The notes beneath the pieces were generated by a model. The model was not told the origin of the DNA, did not search any database, and worked only from the letters and a program-made list of their open reading frames with translations. A program made the translations under genes and the position numbers. A stretch of DNA of 64,000 nt, taken from positions 744,001 to 808,000 of the forward strand of contig WACJ01000073.1 of assembly GCA_008973525.1 (NCBI GenBank), read 5' to 3'. Below are positions 25,071-36,770 of the stretch, in pieces. Positions within the stretch are counted from its first letter, which is position 1. The number at the start of each line of letters is the position of its first letter. Source of the stretch: Stenopsyche tienmushanensis. Taxonomy: Eukaryota; Arthropoda; Insecta; Trichoptera; Stenopsychidae.

Positions 25071-25149
25071 CTCTCTGAATTTTTACCACAAATCTTTCGG
25101 GTTGGGTGACGGACATGTGGTTAAAATGATGGCGAGTAATGTTCTAATT

Positions 25150-25656
25150 TCCGTTCGACCTTTCTCAATGAAGTATGACATTTGACATTAACCAAAAGCA
25201 TACTTAAATAGTAACACTCGGCTTTATTTGGATGTAATGTGAAAATACGGCCCAATGCATCAGATGAATACAGATTTCGATAACCTTCATCACGCATCCC
25301 TTGCTTACGTCGTTGAAAATTCTCGGATGTAGTATTTCATGTATAATAGTTAGGAACTTGTGCGTACCATAATGTCTCTGCAAATACATCTTCTTCACAC
25401 AGCGCAAGTGTTGGTTCAGCAGCAACATTTCTTGCAGTGTCTGCCTTTGTCCATTTTCGAGATGAACACTGAGATGAAGAACATTCGGATTGCTTCTGTG
25501 AATTAGGAAGCTCAAAATAGGCCAAAGAGCCTCGTCACTGCTGATATATCTACCTGTTTGAAATTGAGTTTGAACTCGATCGTTGCGCGCATCAAGTCTT
25601 TCAATACTGACTACTGCCATATCACTGCCTATTTGCATGTACAATTTGCACGACAA
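25150..25656 (-). pseudogene. Helitron Rep-helicase linker region, frameshifted
   Basis: Recognisable Helitron segments on the minus strand are GSDMAVVSIE, TGRYISSDEALWPILSF, HLSVHLENGQRQ and, in other frames, AETLWYAQVPNYYT and a DALGRIFTLHPN..ECYYL-like block near 25280-25200. The order matches the region following the Rep nuclease in intact elements. The HUH motif and Tyr residues of the nuclease are not present in this window. Confidence 0.8.
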
Positions 25657-26233
25657 TATCCGACGTTGGTATGAGCTTTGAATGTTTTCGATGAAAAAGA
25701 AGATCCATATATTGTTGATTTCAACGTCAACATATTGTTATTAAATAAAATAATTATTCATTTGTTTCTTGTTTTTATTTTTTAAATTAAATTTAAATTC
25801 AAATCTGGTTAGGTTAGGTTTGTTTGTTTTCATTGTGTCGAAATGAAGGCGTTTTCAATTTACCAATAAATTTGTCCCCCGTTAACAGGATTTAACCTTT
25901 ATCCATTTTACACTGGGATGCAAACTGTAATCGTAATGAATATCATATTGAAATGCAGCAATATTCAAATCAACATGTACTTTCGATTCTCGTTGCACGT
26001 TGGTCATCTGATTTTGATCGGATAACACTCAAACGTATTTTTTCGATTGTTACGTACGTGAATAAGCGATGAATGAAATGAAGCATTTTAAAAGTGCTTG
26101 CGATAAATAATTTGGATATAATTGACTCACGCCGATGGATAACCTGCAAATGACATTGACGTTTGACGTATGTGTTGTATGTGACGACGACACGACGCCT
26201 CCTACTGCAACTTGTAGGTACTATATACCTATA

Positions 26234-26255
26234 GCCTTAGCAACGCCTTAGCAAC
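26234..26255 (+). repeat. 11-bp tandem duplication near the Helitron 5' end
   Basis: GCCTTAGCAAC occurs twice in direct tandem within the Helitron 5' subterminal part. Confidence 0.8.
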
Positions 26256-26847
26256 GCATAATCTCAAACACGTCAGAATCAACAACTTTCACACATTAAG
26301 TTTTGAATTTTAAAATCTACTGTAAGTTAATTGTACTATGCCTATGTCACCCCCTGATTCCTTGGCAATAAGTGGACCAAGTTTTATCTCAATCCGATGA
26401 ACGCGCATATCAACGCATATCGCCCGAGCATAAGCCGGCAAACGCAACTTATTTTTATATATTAGATTACACAAACACGGCTTCATATTTAGTTAAAAAA
26501 ATCCGTTAACAAATGAAAAAAGCGATGCACAAAATCAACTTTTCCTATGAGCTAAAAAATTTTACAACAAACAATCAGTGTATTTTGATTTATTTATTAG
26601 TTTATATTACGGGATAAAATTATGTAATTTAGTAGATATGACTGTTATTACCCTTAGAAAACAAGGCTCTAATCGGGATAGTATTTATATTTAATATCCT
26701 TTCCTAGCTTTTTAATCTATAGGTCTTCATCTGTTAGAATGAATGTTGAAGTGGGAAAATTTTTAACCAACTGTACGCTATTTCATAGTTTCTTCATCCA
26801 AAATATTACTTTATATAAGAAAATTATTATATTTGTAGTGGAATGTC

Positions 26848-26900
26848 GGACTACAGGGTGCGCCGGATTAAACCGGGACCGGATTATCGCGGGTCTGCTG
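26848..26900 (+). mobile_element. Family P MITE, 3' terminal fragment (copy 3)
   Basis: Contains GAATGTCGGACTACAGGGTG, CGCCGGATTA and the terminus GGATTATCGCGGGTCTGCTG, followed by TA at 26901-26902. Only the right end is present; the left is not found nearby. Confidence 0.65.
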
Positions 26901-27265
26901 TACTTAGTTACATTGTCATATTTATATATATTTTTAAAAGTTAATTTTGTAGAAGATTGTAGAAGATTTTTATATGACGTTATCCCATTGTTTTTACGTA
27001 TAGGTAAACCAAGATAAGATTATTGGAATATATTTTTTAGATAGGAAAGCATATATTATTCAGTATTTTTGAATTATATTATAATTATGGTAGCATATTA
27101 GTCAACTTTATTAAGTTAGTATATATATAATCCAGAAACTCCCTATTTTTACTCCAATTCTTTATTTGGAAATATCTCCTTGATACATTGATGGTATTTA
27201 AATATAAATATATTTTATCTTTAAAATATATTATTATTCTTTTTATTAACTAAAAGATGAATCTG

Positions 27266-27295
27266 GTTTGTGTAATATATAATAAAATAGGCGTG
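27266..27295 (-). repeat. Inverted empty-site copy of the Helitron target
   Basis: The reverse complement reads CACGCCTATTTTATTATATA then TTACACAAAC. These 30 bases equal the Helitron left flank (23466-23485) joined directly to its right flank (26467-26476). Weaker similarity continues for about 20 bases beyond on the right-flank side (TTCAT.TTTAGTTAA). It is a relic of the sequence family into which the Helitron inserted. Confidence 0.8.
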
Positions 27296-27299
27296 GGCA

Positions 27300-29775
27300 C
27301 AACAGAATAAAAAAGGCGGACACGGACGCACAACAATTCTCAATTACCGGTAGGAGTTTCACTTTTCGTGACGTTTAAGCCAATTTTTCCTACCGCAACT
27401 ATAGAAATTTAACTTATAAAAATAAATGCATAGACGACTACGTTATGATTAAAATTTATCACTTGGAATATGTTACAAGATCTTTGACTTTCTTAAATTT
27501 GACATCATTTTGCTTCCTCATAAATATATTTTATTATGAGAAAAGTCGTAAATCTAAGAATATCTTTATATAGACTAACAATAAAAAGCTAAAATTGTTT
27601 GATATAGATGAGTCAACTACCTAGGTTTGAATGTCAGGACATACTTGATTGTCTAAAAAGTTTATATGGTCCATGCTTGATTGCTTACATTTTATGACGG
27701 CGGAAGCTTTTTGTACGAAGCATGGCTCGCTTGAAAGATAATATAATAAATCGTCTTGTTACTGCGCCAAATGTTTTTACGTTCGCGAAGCATCAAAATC
27801 AGCACACTGTTATACACTTTATTAAATTTATTCTAGTAGTAAATGGGATGCATTTCTTAAACTGTTGTTCTGCACGTTGAAAGCAGACTTTGTGAAAACA
27901 ACGGCTTGCAGACATTTCTTGGCAGTTATTGCATGATGCTGCGTATATTTTAATTAACCGGTCTCCTGCTGGAAGTTGGCTAACATTTTGGACACCTTAT
28001 TACCCGCTGTCTGCTCTTCTTGGCCGGTGGAAAATTGATAATTGGATTTGATTAATAATAACGCATTCCTGGTGTATTCGGCGTCCCGGCATCCAGCCAA
28101 CATAGGGGGAGATCGTGCAGTATACCTGTCGTCGCTATTTATTGGCATCTTTATTAATAAAATCGGCAAATATTGGCAGATGTCGGCCTGTTCAGTCGCA
28201 ATTTTTTGTTTTTTGCTATCCCAGCTGAACGTCGTCCGCCGGTTGCCCGTAAATCCATCGGCGACGACGTTAAATCCAATTATGTGGCATCTATTCGGAG
28301 CGGGAAGTCGTCCAGGATAATAATATTCGGCGTTATGATCGGACGAATCGTCTTGACGATTGAGAAAATGCGTAGATGATGCTGGATAATGAGCTCGCCG
28401 TGAAAAATACTTTGATGGACTGGGTATTTGGATCGGGTTCGTAATCCCCGAAGTATGTCTGTGTGTATTTTTGAATATTAAAAATATTCAGGTTTTGTTG
28501 GGATCTTTGGATGTCGTCGAAGTTTCAGAACAACGGTCCCAGATGTGCAAAGTTTCATTATGGGGATGGATCCTCCCTCGTATAGTTAACATGCGCCGTA
28601 TTATGTTTTCAGCTATTTTAATTGTACCACATCCCTCTCCCGTTACGCGGTGCGCGCCCACCCTTAATGAATTTTCGCGTTTAATAATTTTAATTCGATC
28701 TTCGTCCCCCTGGACGGGCGGCGTTGTCTAAAATCAGAAAAAAATGGAGGGTCGTTCCGATGACAAGAAAACGCTTTTAGCGCTCTTCTCCGCCGCGGGA
28801 ATAATGCCTGATTTGCGTTAGAGCCACAATGTTGTGCGCTACTCAGACTGACGAAAAGGCTGTGTATTTTTTGAGTTCTTAGGGAATTACTTCCTAAATG
28901 TTCCCGTTACGTAGATACCGTGGAAATTCTCTGCGTTGTAAGAGATTCCCTTTGACGTCCCCCCGATTTCTCTAATCCCCAAGGACCCATGTATTTCGCT
29001 ACAGATGTATTTTGTATGAACTCGAGGCGTATCTTGTACGTTTCCAAGTCGCCGTGTAGGAATCACTGAAGTTTGAAGTAAGTACGTACTTGGCGGGGAA
29101 CGTCTCCGATAATCCTCCATGTATATTATATTTCACTACCTATTAATATTTACTTACTTCTTTTTATTTCGTTCTCCGACAGATGATTTCACTTGTATCA
29201 AAACAAAATTTATACACGACGATTAGAAATATTATTCTATTGTAGATTCCCATATGATTTTACATCATAAAATGCTCACCCGATATAAGCTTAATGTACT
29301 AAAAATGTAATATGGGGGTCATATATGGCCCTCTTCAGACACGCGACAGTTAAATAAGCTCAATTTAATTTAAACCGTAACTTAATTAATATTTCTTGAT
29401 TTAATTTACAATGTTCAAAGGTTATAATAAATATACAGTAAAAATAGTTTTTATTTGAAGATTTGTTTTGTTACATTATTACTTCCACGTGCGAAGTAAG
29501 GCTTCATAAAATGTCCCCGAGGGTGTCAATTATCCAATAAAAATAAAGTTACCGATTTAATCGCGGTTTTATGTGCTTATTTATGGTAATCCATTGTTAC
29601 GTCTATAATATTTTCAGCTTTGAATATAAAAAGGAAATCATTTCCAATAAATGTTTTGCAAAAATACTGTTTTCTCTGTGATATCTTGTTATTTTCATCT
29701 GCAAAAAATAGACTTTTTATAGACTGAATGATGATATATGTCCATTTTGTCGAAAACAGCCTATGGCATTTTCCT
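27300..29775. other. No gene recognised
   Basis: AT-rich, then more GC-rich at 27950-29110. ORFs of 71-92 aa overlap on both strands and lack domains. No transposon ends or structured RNA recognised. Confidence 0.3.
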
Positions 29776-29779
29776 TGTA

Positions 29780-30340
29780 CAGTAGAACTTCAATGATCCG
29801 GACTTATTGGGGATGAAAGTAGTCCAAATATCGAAAACCGGATAATCGAAAATAATCATAATTGTCAAGGAAAGTATCAATAATTTTTATTTGTCTGGAT
29901 TTGCTAGCAATAATTGTCAAAGCATCTGATTTCTACAAAATGTAAACGTTTGAATGTATTACATCCTGATCTATCGGTTATTTGATAGATATGTACTGTT
30001 ATTCATACCATCGTTTAAAAACTTCACCATTCATCCAGACTTTTTTCTGATGATCATATTCAACCGGAAGACTTTTGATATTTTTAAAGTCAGCAGAAAG
30101 TTTTTCCCCATGAATTTAAAGTTACTTGATACCATGTCGTCCTTTGAAATTTTCAAGCCAACCCAAACTTGCTTTGAAGATGGAATCTCCATTTAATTTT
30201 ATATAAAAGAATATTGCTTTTTCACACAATAATAACCAGATATTGGCTTTCCAGTTGATCGTCTTTGTATGTACCACATACAAAGACGAAGTTTTCTGCT
30301 CAGCAATATCAATACGATAACAAATAAATACTCTGACCAA
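29780..30340 (-). pseudogene. Tigger/pogo transposase relic (CENP-B-type HTH)
   Basis: On the minus strand, 30340-30122 encodes a helix-turn-helix CENP-B-like block with FKASLGWLENFKGRHGIK at its end. In the same frame, after stops, come HGEKLSAD and WMNGEVFKRWYE, which correspond to parts of Tigger/jerky-type transposases ((I)SGEKLSAD and the start of the DDE region). At the low-coordinate side, CAGTAGAACTTCAATGATCC at 29780 directly follows TA and looks like the element's terminal repeat, with ATCGAAAACCGGATAATCG just inside. No second terminus was found, so the element is truncated at its 5' side. Several stops make it dead. Confidence 0.7.
30259..30289. other. Perfect 14-bp-stem hairpin
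   Basis: TCGTCTTTGTATGT, loop ACC, ACATACAAAGACGA. It falls within the Tigger-like relic and breaks its otherwise plausible coding frame. It may be a fold-back duplication formed during repair. Confidence 0.8.
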
Positions 30341-30344
30341 CGTC

Positions 30345-31050
30345 CCTATTACTAGCTACAAATCTAGAATTTGAAATAAGGCACGTGGTTATTTAGCATA
30401 TCGTTTGAATGACTCGGGAGGTGACCTCAAAATCACCATTTTCATATCCGAATTTGAATTTAGTATTCCAATTTCTTCCTCGATCCATGTTTATCCTGTT
30501 TTATATAGATTTACTATGGGGAGAGCGACATTATTTTGTGTAATAATTCCTATAAAGCTATTTTTGAAACCCGTAAATAAATGTCTTACAGCTATAACAC
30601 TGAAACTATATTGTAGCTGCTTATATTGTAATGCTTTGAAAGTTGCAATACTTCAATCAAGTTCCCGCACGATAACTTAAGCCACGTCTACCAAAGCTCT
30701 CGCCAACTTGTATCGCAAGTAGATGCCGTTTATTTAACAATAATTATCGTAAACTTCTTGTAGACAAAAAGGCAGCTTTGTAAAGATTAATGTTTGCAAA
30801 GCTTGGTAGACCGTAACTTTCCTGATTTATATAAATCTGATTGAAACATAAATTAGCTTCGTAGAAACGGGTGCATAATTTTGATCGCTGCCTCCCGTAC
30901 TACAAATATATCGAGATATATTTGTATTTAGCTAAGAGATTTTTTTAGTATTATTTAAAGATCAAAGATAAAAGCGAGCACATGTAGATGTTATTTCGAT
31001 GTGGTTTAATTGTGCATTAAAAGGGTTCTATTATTTACTACCGTTGTTAT
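30345..31050. other. No gene recognised
   Basis: AT-rich; no terminal repeats, domains or RNA genes seen. Confidence 0.3.
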
Positions 31051-31186
31051 TATTAGGTTGAGTCATAAATAGTTGCCGGCGAAAAGAAGCCGATATAATT
31101 ATTCAGTTTTACCCTTGATAAGTCATTCGTATTGATGAGTATTGGGTATCATTAGATAGATATGAGTCCTTTTTCCAACATATTAT

Positions 31187-31657
31187 TTATTTCAGTCGCT
31201 GCAAATAAATACGTATATACTATAATACTTTGATGTGATTCGTAATTATATTACGGAGAAATACAAAAATTTTGAACCCCGAATCTATTATATTTCATAT
31301 CGATATTCCCATTATTAGAGTCGAGGTGTAGTAAATACATCACCGGTAGGGAAAAGTTAATATAACAATTTGAAGAGCATATATGCACTCTATATATGTG
31401 TACATAAATTAGACAGTTACTATCACTAGGCGTCACCTAAGTTCGCCAATTAATAGTTAAACTACTGTTTCCAAGCGTCCAGATTTCGGCAGGGATGTCT
31501 CTATTAAGTAACCTTCATCGTGCTGGTGAGGTGTACGATTTCTGTTTGATAAAAACTTCAATCCCGAATTTTTCGGGACTACGTTTGCTAATCCTGGGAT
31601 TGATGAGCACCTAAAACTGTCCAGGATTCCGGGATTGGATTCCTTAGTACCAAAGTA
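31187..31657 (+). repeat. Dispersed repeat, family B, copy 3 (nested in mariner)
   Basis: Contains GATGTGATTCGTAATTATAT, TATTTCATATCGATATTCCC, GAGTCGAGGTGTAGTAAATA, CATCACCGGTAGGGAAAAG and CCAAGCGTCCAGATTTCGGC. It ends with AATCCCGAATTTTTCGGGAC and GGGATTGGATTCCTTAG. It splits the mariner relic and is therefore younger. The GGATTCCTTAG end resembles the hAT-like terminus of the 13.1-kb element. Confidence 0.75.
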
Positions 31658-31702
31658 TTTAAGAAAAACGCCCTTCTCTGGTTAATCGGAAAAATGTCAT
31701 AC

Positions 31703-31804
31703 TGTTGCACTAAATCTGCTACATTTTATGAAGAGGGTGTTGAAAAGTTACCAGTAAAATAGGAGAAAGTTATTAGTAATAATGGTGAATATGGAATAGA
31801 GTAA
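31703..31804 (+). pseudogene. mariner transposase C-terminal fragment
   Basis: The frame reads TKSATFYEEGVEKLP, then an in-frame TAG at 31760-31762, then EKVISNNGEY and a stop at 31802-31804. This matches the usual mariner C-terminal pattern (Y..G.E.L..RW.KVI...G.YF). The TAG sits where a Trp codon (TGG) is expected, a single transition. No catalytic D,D34D residues are present. Confidence 0.8.
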
Positions 31805-31879
31805 TATTGCTTTGTTATTTTGTTAAAGCTAAATAAACACTTGGAAAAAAAATCGGCAATTATTTATGACTCAACTTGA

Positions 31880-33500
31880 TATAAATTTGATGAAGCACCT
31901 TGCAAAGAGAAATCGAATATACGTTTATCTTGCCCAAATCAATACTTATATATGATAAATATATGTATTATTTCGCAAATCTTAAACGCGACAACTACAC
32001 CGGGCCTGTGTAAAGCCGAACGATTTCGTAATAAATGCGCCCATAAATATTAGGTCTTATTTAGTCCTAAGACATAATTTAGCTTCGGGAGCGGCGAATG
32101 TCAATATATCGGCATTAGCCGATAAACCTTCTAATATATCGTCGTTCCAGGGGATTAACCAAGACGTATCCATATGGCAACAGGTTTAAAATACATCGGC
32201 TGGCGATACACAAAATATCACCTATAATGTGTCCATCACGCAACTTGAGCCGCATATAAAAATCATAAACGGCCATTCATCATGTGCTAAAAATTTATAG
32301 TCGTTTTAGACGTAATAACGGGCTACATGAACATGTTCGAAAACAGTATCGGCTAAATCGCTATAATCCGTCAAACTACCGAGACTGCCCCTGACAAATT
32401 GATTTTGCGATTATTAGTTGCGTTCATTAAGTGCGATGCTTGGCCATTTTCTTTCAGATCTGAAAGCTCGCTCGTTATAGTTGGCCATCAATCGATTTGA
32501 GCTTTGAAAGACGTCGCTTTGTATTTAAAAAAAACCGATGTCAAAGTTTATAAATACAAATTTCGAACGAATGTATTCAAAGCATGAAAGAATACGAGGA
32601 AAACCGATTGACCTATTGCCTCTGATGTCTTTTTGGCTTTATGTTGTCAAATATTTCGACGTCTTGACAGTGCACTGCTGTCTTGTGCATGATATATACA
32701 CATTATTGACAAGTTGTACGATGAAAATATTTTGATATCATCGATTTTAGCTAATATTTTGCGCATCAAACCGCACGGGGGGATAAATCGCCGGATTGAA
32801 ATTCGTCATACGCAAATTAATACATCCATAATTCGACGGCGCTGTTAATAAATTAACCCCGCGTTTGGGGGATTAAATCTGATCCGAATGAAGGGATAAA
32901 GACGAATTTTGGCGACGTTCGAAATTAACTAGACATAAATATTATAAGCGGCCAATTATCCGCTTATAAGTCGGGTCCGCATATTAAGTCCCATTAACGT
33001 GATAGATGCCCTTAATCTGTGTAATAAAAGTGGTACTTCGAGGCGGAGATTTCGATAATCTGGCGCGATGTGAGTCCTCTTTGAAGGATTTCAACATCAA
33101 AAATTCATGCTGGCATTGAGCCACAATGGATAGTTCCGTCGCAATCAACACCAATCAAGGATCTCTGTATCCAATTATCATTCTCGATGTGGATTGTATT
33201 CAAAATCATATGATGCGGCTTGAATCAAAATTAAGATTGAATCTTATGCACACGTTTAACATGAATTTATAACCTGCGTTGCCATATTGTCATATACAAT
33301 GCTCGAGAATTGGTGGATTGATGATGTAACAGAGCATATATATTTTTAAATTTAAATATGTTTATAGACGTTTTTCAACATTGTTTTGGACAATTTTGAA
33401 GTAATATAACAACACTACAAAAGAAATCCTTCGAACTTATTGAGTGATGTGTTAAAAATTATCCCATGCGTCTAAAATCTAAAATGTATCAGATAAACAG
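31880..33500. other. No gene recognised
   Basis: AT-rich, with stretches of ordered GC-containing words at 32000-33060 that read like old non-coding sequence. No ORF with a domain. Confidence 0.3.
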
Positions 33501-33502
33501 AA

Positions 33503-33870
33503 GATTATTTATTTCCGTCGCTGCAAATGAATATTTATATTCTATAATACTTTGATGTGATTCGTGATTATATTACGGAGGAATACAAAAATTCTGAACC
33601 CCTTATCTATTATATTTCACATCGATATTCCCATTATTAGAGTCGAGGTGTAGTAAATACATCACCGGTAGGGAAAGGTTAATATAACAATTTGAAAAAC
33701 ATATATGTACTTTATATATGTATACATAGATTGGACAGAATGCCGAGGCGTCGCCTAAGCTCGCCAATTAGTAGTTACACCACTGTTTCCAAGCGTCCAG
33801 TATGATTTCTGTTTTGAAAATTTTAATCCCGAATTTTTCGGAACTACGTTTACTAATACGAAAACAACTA
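33503..33870 (+). repeat. Dispersed repeat, family B, copy 4
   Basis: Same orientation as copy 3. It has TATTTCCGTCGCTGCAAATG, GATTATATTACGGAGGAATA, GAGTCGAGGTGTAGTAAATA, CATCACCGGTAGGGAAAGG, GGCGTCGCCTAAGCTCGCC and GTTTCCAAGCGTCCAG. About 50 bp present in copy 5 after GTCCAG are deleted here. Confidence 0.8.
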
Positions 33871-36260
33871 TTTTTCCTTATGTAATTCATGCACTTTTTT
33901 TAATCCAATATTTCGATATTTTTTCGTTAATTATAATACGTCATTATACATTTGAATTTATTCCATTTTTAAGGAATGAAGATACGTATCAGCTTTATAA
34001 AAATTCAAAAAGTTTATAATTGTATAATTGACCTTTAATATCTATAAGAAATATTCCGAAAGATCTAGTATTTATACATGATCTTATACATATCTTGACC
34101 TTTATATTTTAGAAATAATATTATTTTATTTGAGAGTAAAAAGTTGTTTTAAGTATTTAAGAAAGATGTTCCATATAATATTTAAATTTCATAGCAATTC
34201 TCGGTAATATTTCTTATAAAATCATCAATAGATGCCGATGTGATGAAATTCTTCGCTAAATTGTTTTGACATCTTTTCTAAACGATTTGTGTTTCGCGTA
34301 ACACGCAAGATTTGTTCTCATATATCTATGAAAGTATTATAAATTTATGATTTTTTTAAAAAAATAAAATGAAGACGAGAACAGCAGAAAGTGGGTGCAT
34401 TTGCGTCATTGAATAATATATTATTTAATGAAGATAAATGCTGCTTATCCAGGAAATGTTGTATAATTTAATATTAGCTGATTCAAGATATACGAACCTA
34501 AAGAGAACCTCCTTATCATAATGTATCGTGTTCAATATCGTATTTAGGCGATCTCCATAGGGTATTTTCCAAGGGATGGAAGATTTTCATGTGGTTGTTC
34601 ACCATATGGTCGAATCAGGATAAGAATATTTGAACAGGAATTTTTGCTGAATTAATATAATAGCTTTTTTTGGGAGTTTTCATGCCAAAAAATTTTTTAA
34701 TGGAAACACCCATAAATCTTCCCATCTTTTCAGTCCATCTTAATCACTTTTAATAATTTTTAAAAAATTGCTTTGCTGTTTTAAATCATTTATTGTTGTT
34801 CATTAAAATGCCTTTCTCATATTTTGGGTCAGCTTTGGGTCGTTGATAATTTGAAATATTCAACTCGAAGCGTCGAATGTGTCAAATCGTCCGAATACGC
34901 GTTTGTATCAAATTCCATTGTCCAATAGCTGCCACCACATATCGACAACCACCAACTCCAAAATGTCATCCACAACAATGGAACATTGCGTAAAAGACAT
35001 TCCCAAATATATGTATAAGCATACAACGTGCAGCCAAACACGCTGCTCTAAATTTGCCCTCTCAAATTTCTAAACTGGCAATAACTCCAAAACATATTCC
35101 CAAGTCTTGTATGTCTTCAGTTCATCTACTCTGTTTACGCAGCAAATTCGCTGAAGTTTCACACCTTTCCAGCGGCGTCCCTGGCATAAATTCGGGTTCG
35201 GATGTAGCATGTTTGCGCTTATGAATTTATGCCTATGTTTATTTTAAATACTCCCAGTACGCGCCTTATTCCACGTCCAACGTGGTGGTATGTAAACCGT
35301 TTTTTTAATATGGAATCCAAATACATATTGGAAATATTTTGGTTTGGTCCATACTGAATTCGGGGGGGGTTCAACATCAAAGGTGTGCGGTTGAAGTGTA
35401 CTGAAATAACACACGTGCGTTTTTTTTCTTCTTAATTTCTCATCGATGTTGTAAATATTTGTGTTTCCATTCATTTAGCAAAACGATTGTACACGTTCTT
35501 GATTGGATTGTAATTTTCCGCTGAAATGTTTCCACATGCGGATGGACGGCTTTTCCGTTGAACTGTTCGGAAAATTTGTGTTGATTTTGCAAGTTTTATG
35601 AAGCGCTGTCGAGTGACGACTTTGATGATCCATGAATAATTGGGAACAACGTGTTTTTGTGTTTGCGAACAAAGATAAATCGCAGTTTTCAATGATTTGT
35701 TTTGATTTTGGAAGTAAACCGTATCCTATGTATCACTCCTTAACGTCTAAAGTGCGGGAATTATTACTAATACGTCGTCTATTTTTTTCTCCCCAGCTGA
35801 ATATCATCACCTGTATTCTGTCAAACTTCTCTTCTATTTTTGCAATAAAAAAAATCATGATAATCTGTAATATCTCTTGTATATTCGTCATCTTCAAAAA
35901 TATATATTTTTCTTGGCGTTCATCCTTGATTGATGTAGAAAAAAGCATGTTAGTTTTTTTTATGTGGATTGTGCATGGTTTTTTAGCCCAATTTTGAGTT
36001 ATTCCTCCTGTGATTGAAGCTATTATTGATATAAATATGATGTTGTTTTAATTGAATGGAAGATCTTTGATGGATTTGACATTAAACCAATCGTAGTAAT
36101 ATTTTTGAAGCGTTCTCATGGAAACACAAACACACAGAGGACCAATACACTTTTCTATTTTTATTATATTTTTATGTATTTATCTATTTTAAATATGAAT
36201 CGTTACTGGGAATATAATAATGAATTTACCCATCACTTATCAAATATGAAAAAGAAATGT
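33871..36260. other. No gene recognised; unresolved ORF cluster on the minus strand at 35244-35948
   Basis: AT-rich. At 35948-35244 the minus strand has a run of ORFs in one frame (starts 35948, 35672, 35474) separated by two stops, with protein-like composition (for example TFDVEPPPNSVWTKPKYFQY). I could not match it to any family. It may be a decayed gene of a mobile element or pure chance. A GGCGATCTCCATAGG word lies at about 34547. Confidence 0.3.
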
Positions 36261-36269
36261 TGTCTTGAA

Positions 36270-36768
36270 AACAGGCGTTTGTTTTGATAATTAAGATACT
36301 CAAATCATTCTTATCGTTGATCAATTTTGTTATTCCTCCTCGATTGTTCTGGAGTGGCGTCATTAGCCGAGTATCACCACTCTTTTGCACTTCCCTAGTC
36401 CTTCATAACCCTGTCCTTTAATTTTCGCAAAAAATGAATGGGCAAAAAATGCTGAATAACAGAAAGCAGATGCCATGCAAGTTGAACATTAAGAAATATT
36501 CCGAAAAAATGAACAAATATTGTGTGATATCAACAGTGTTAAGGTTCATTTATTTAACTTTGTTCATTATCACGTTGCGGCGGATCTGAAAGAAAAATGG
36601 ATTTACATTAGAGCATAGCACATTTGCTCTCCGGACCGAAAGGGCTAACATTTATTTGTGACATATTTATCGAGAATGATAAATTTTAGTAAATATTGTG
36701 AATGAGTTTTCTCGTATTCCGCGCTATGGCTTCGCAAACACGAGACTTTATGCCCCACTGTTAATGTG
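36270..36768 (-). repeat. Dispersed repeat, family D, copy 1
   Basis: Inverted relative to 55020-55445. Shared blocks are GCGTTTGTTTTGATAATTAA, AATCATTCTTATCGTTGATC, CCTGTCCTTTAATTTTCGC, GCAAGTTGAACATTAAGAAA, AGGTTCATTTATT and ATGGATTTACATTAGAGCAT. The outer part (ATGAGTTTTCTCGT..TTAATGTGTTAA) matches 49155-49250 inverted. Its outer edge is TTAA, so a TTAA-target element is possible. Confidence 0.6.
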
Positions 36769-36770
36769 TT

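Larger units (their letters stand above)
23486..26466 (-). mobile_element. Helitron, minus strand, 2981 bp, internally deleted
   Basis: Read on the minus strand, the element starts TCTAATATATAAAAATAAG at 26466 and ends CCGGGTACCAGCTAG at 23486. The flanking host bases on that strand are A and T, giving the A|TC...CTAG|T arrangement expected for Helitrons, with no target duplication. It carries Helitron Pif1-type helicase remnants (24044-25070) and a segment that lies between the Rep and helicase domains (25204-25656). The HUH/Rep nuclease motifs are absent, and 2981 bp is well below the usual autonomous length, so this is a deleted, non-autonomous copy. The borders are independently supported by an uninterrupted inverted copy of the joined flanks at 27266-27295. 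Confidence 0.85.
31056..31876 (+). mobile_element. mariner relic, interrupted by a family B repeat
   Basis: Left end TTAGGTTGAGTCATAAATAG (with TA 31054-31055 outside the repeat) and right end ending CGGCAATTATTTATGACTCA,ACT are inverted repeats of about 24 bp with few mismatches. Just inside the right end, 31703-31804 encodes the C-terminus of a mariner transposase. The middle is occupied by family B copy 3 (about 31187-31657). Most of the transposase gene is gone; without the insert the relic is only about 350 bp. Confidence 0.8.

Noticed and set aside
23466..27295. Calling the 30-base inverted arms the ends of one defined transposon
   Set aside because: The outer flanks show no matching target duplication, so this is left as a possibility only.
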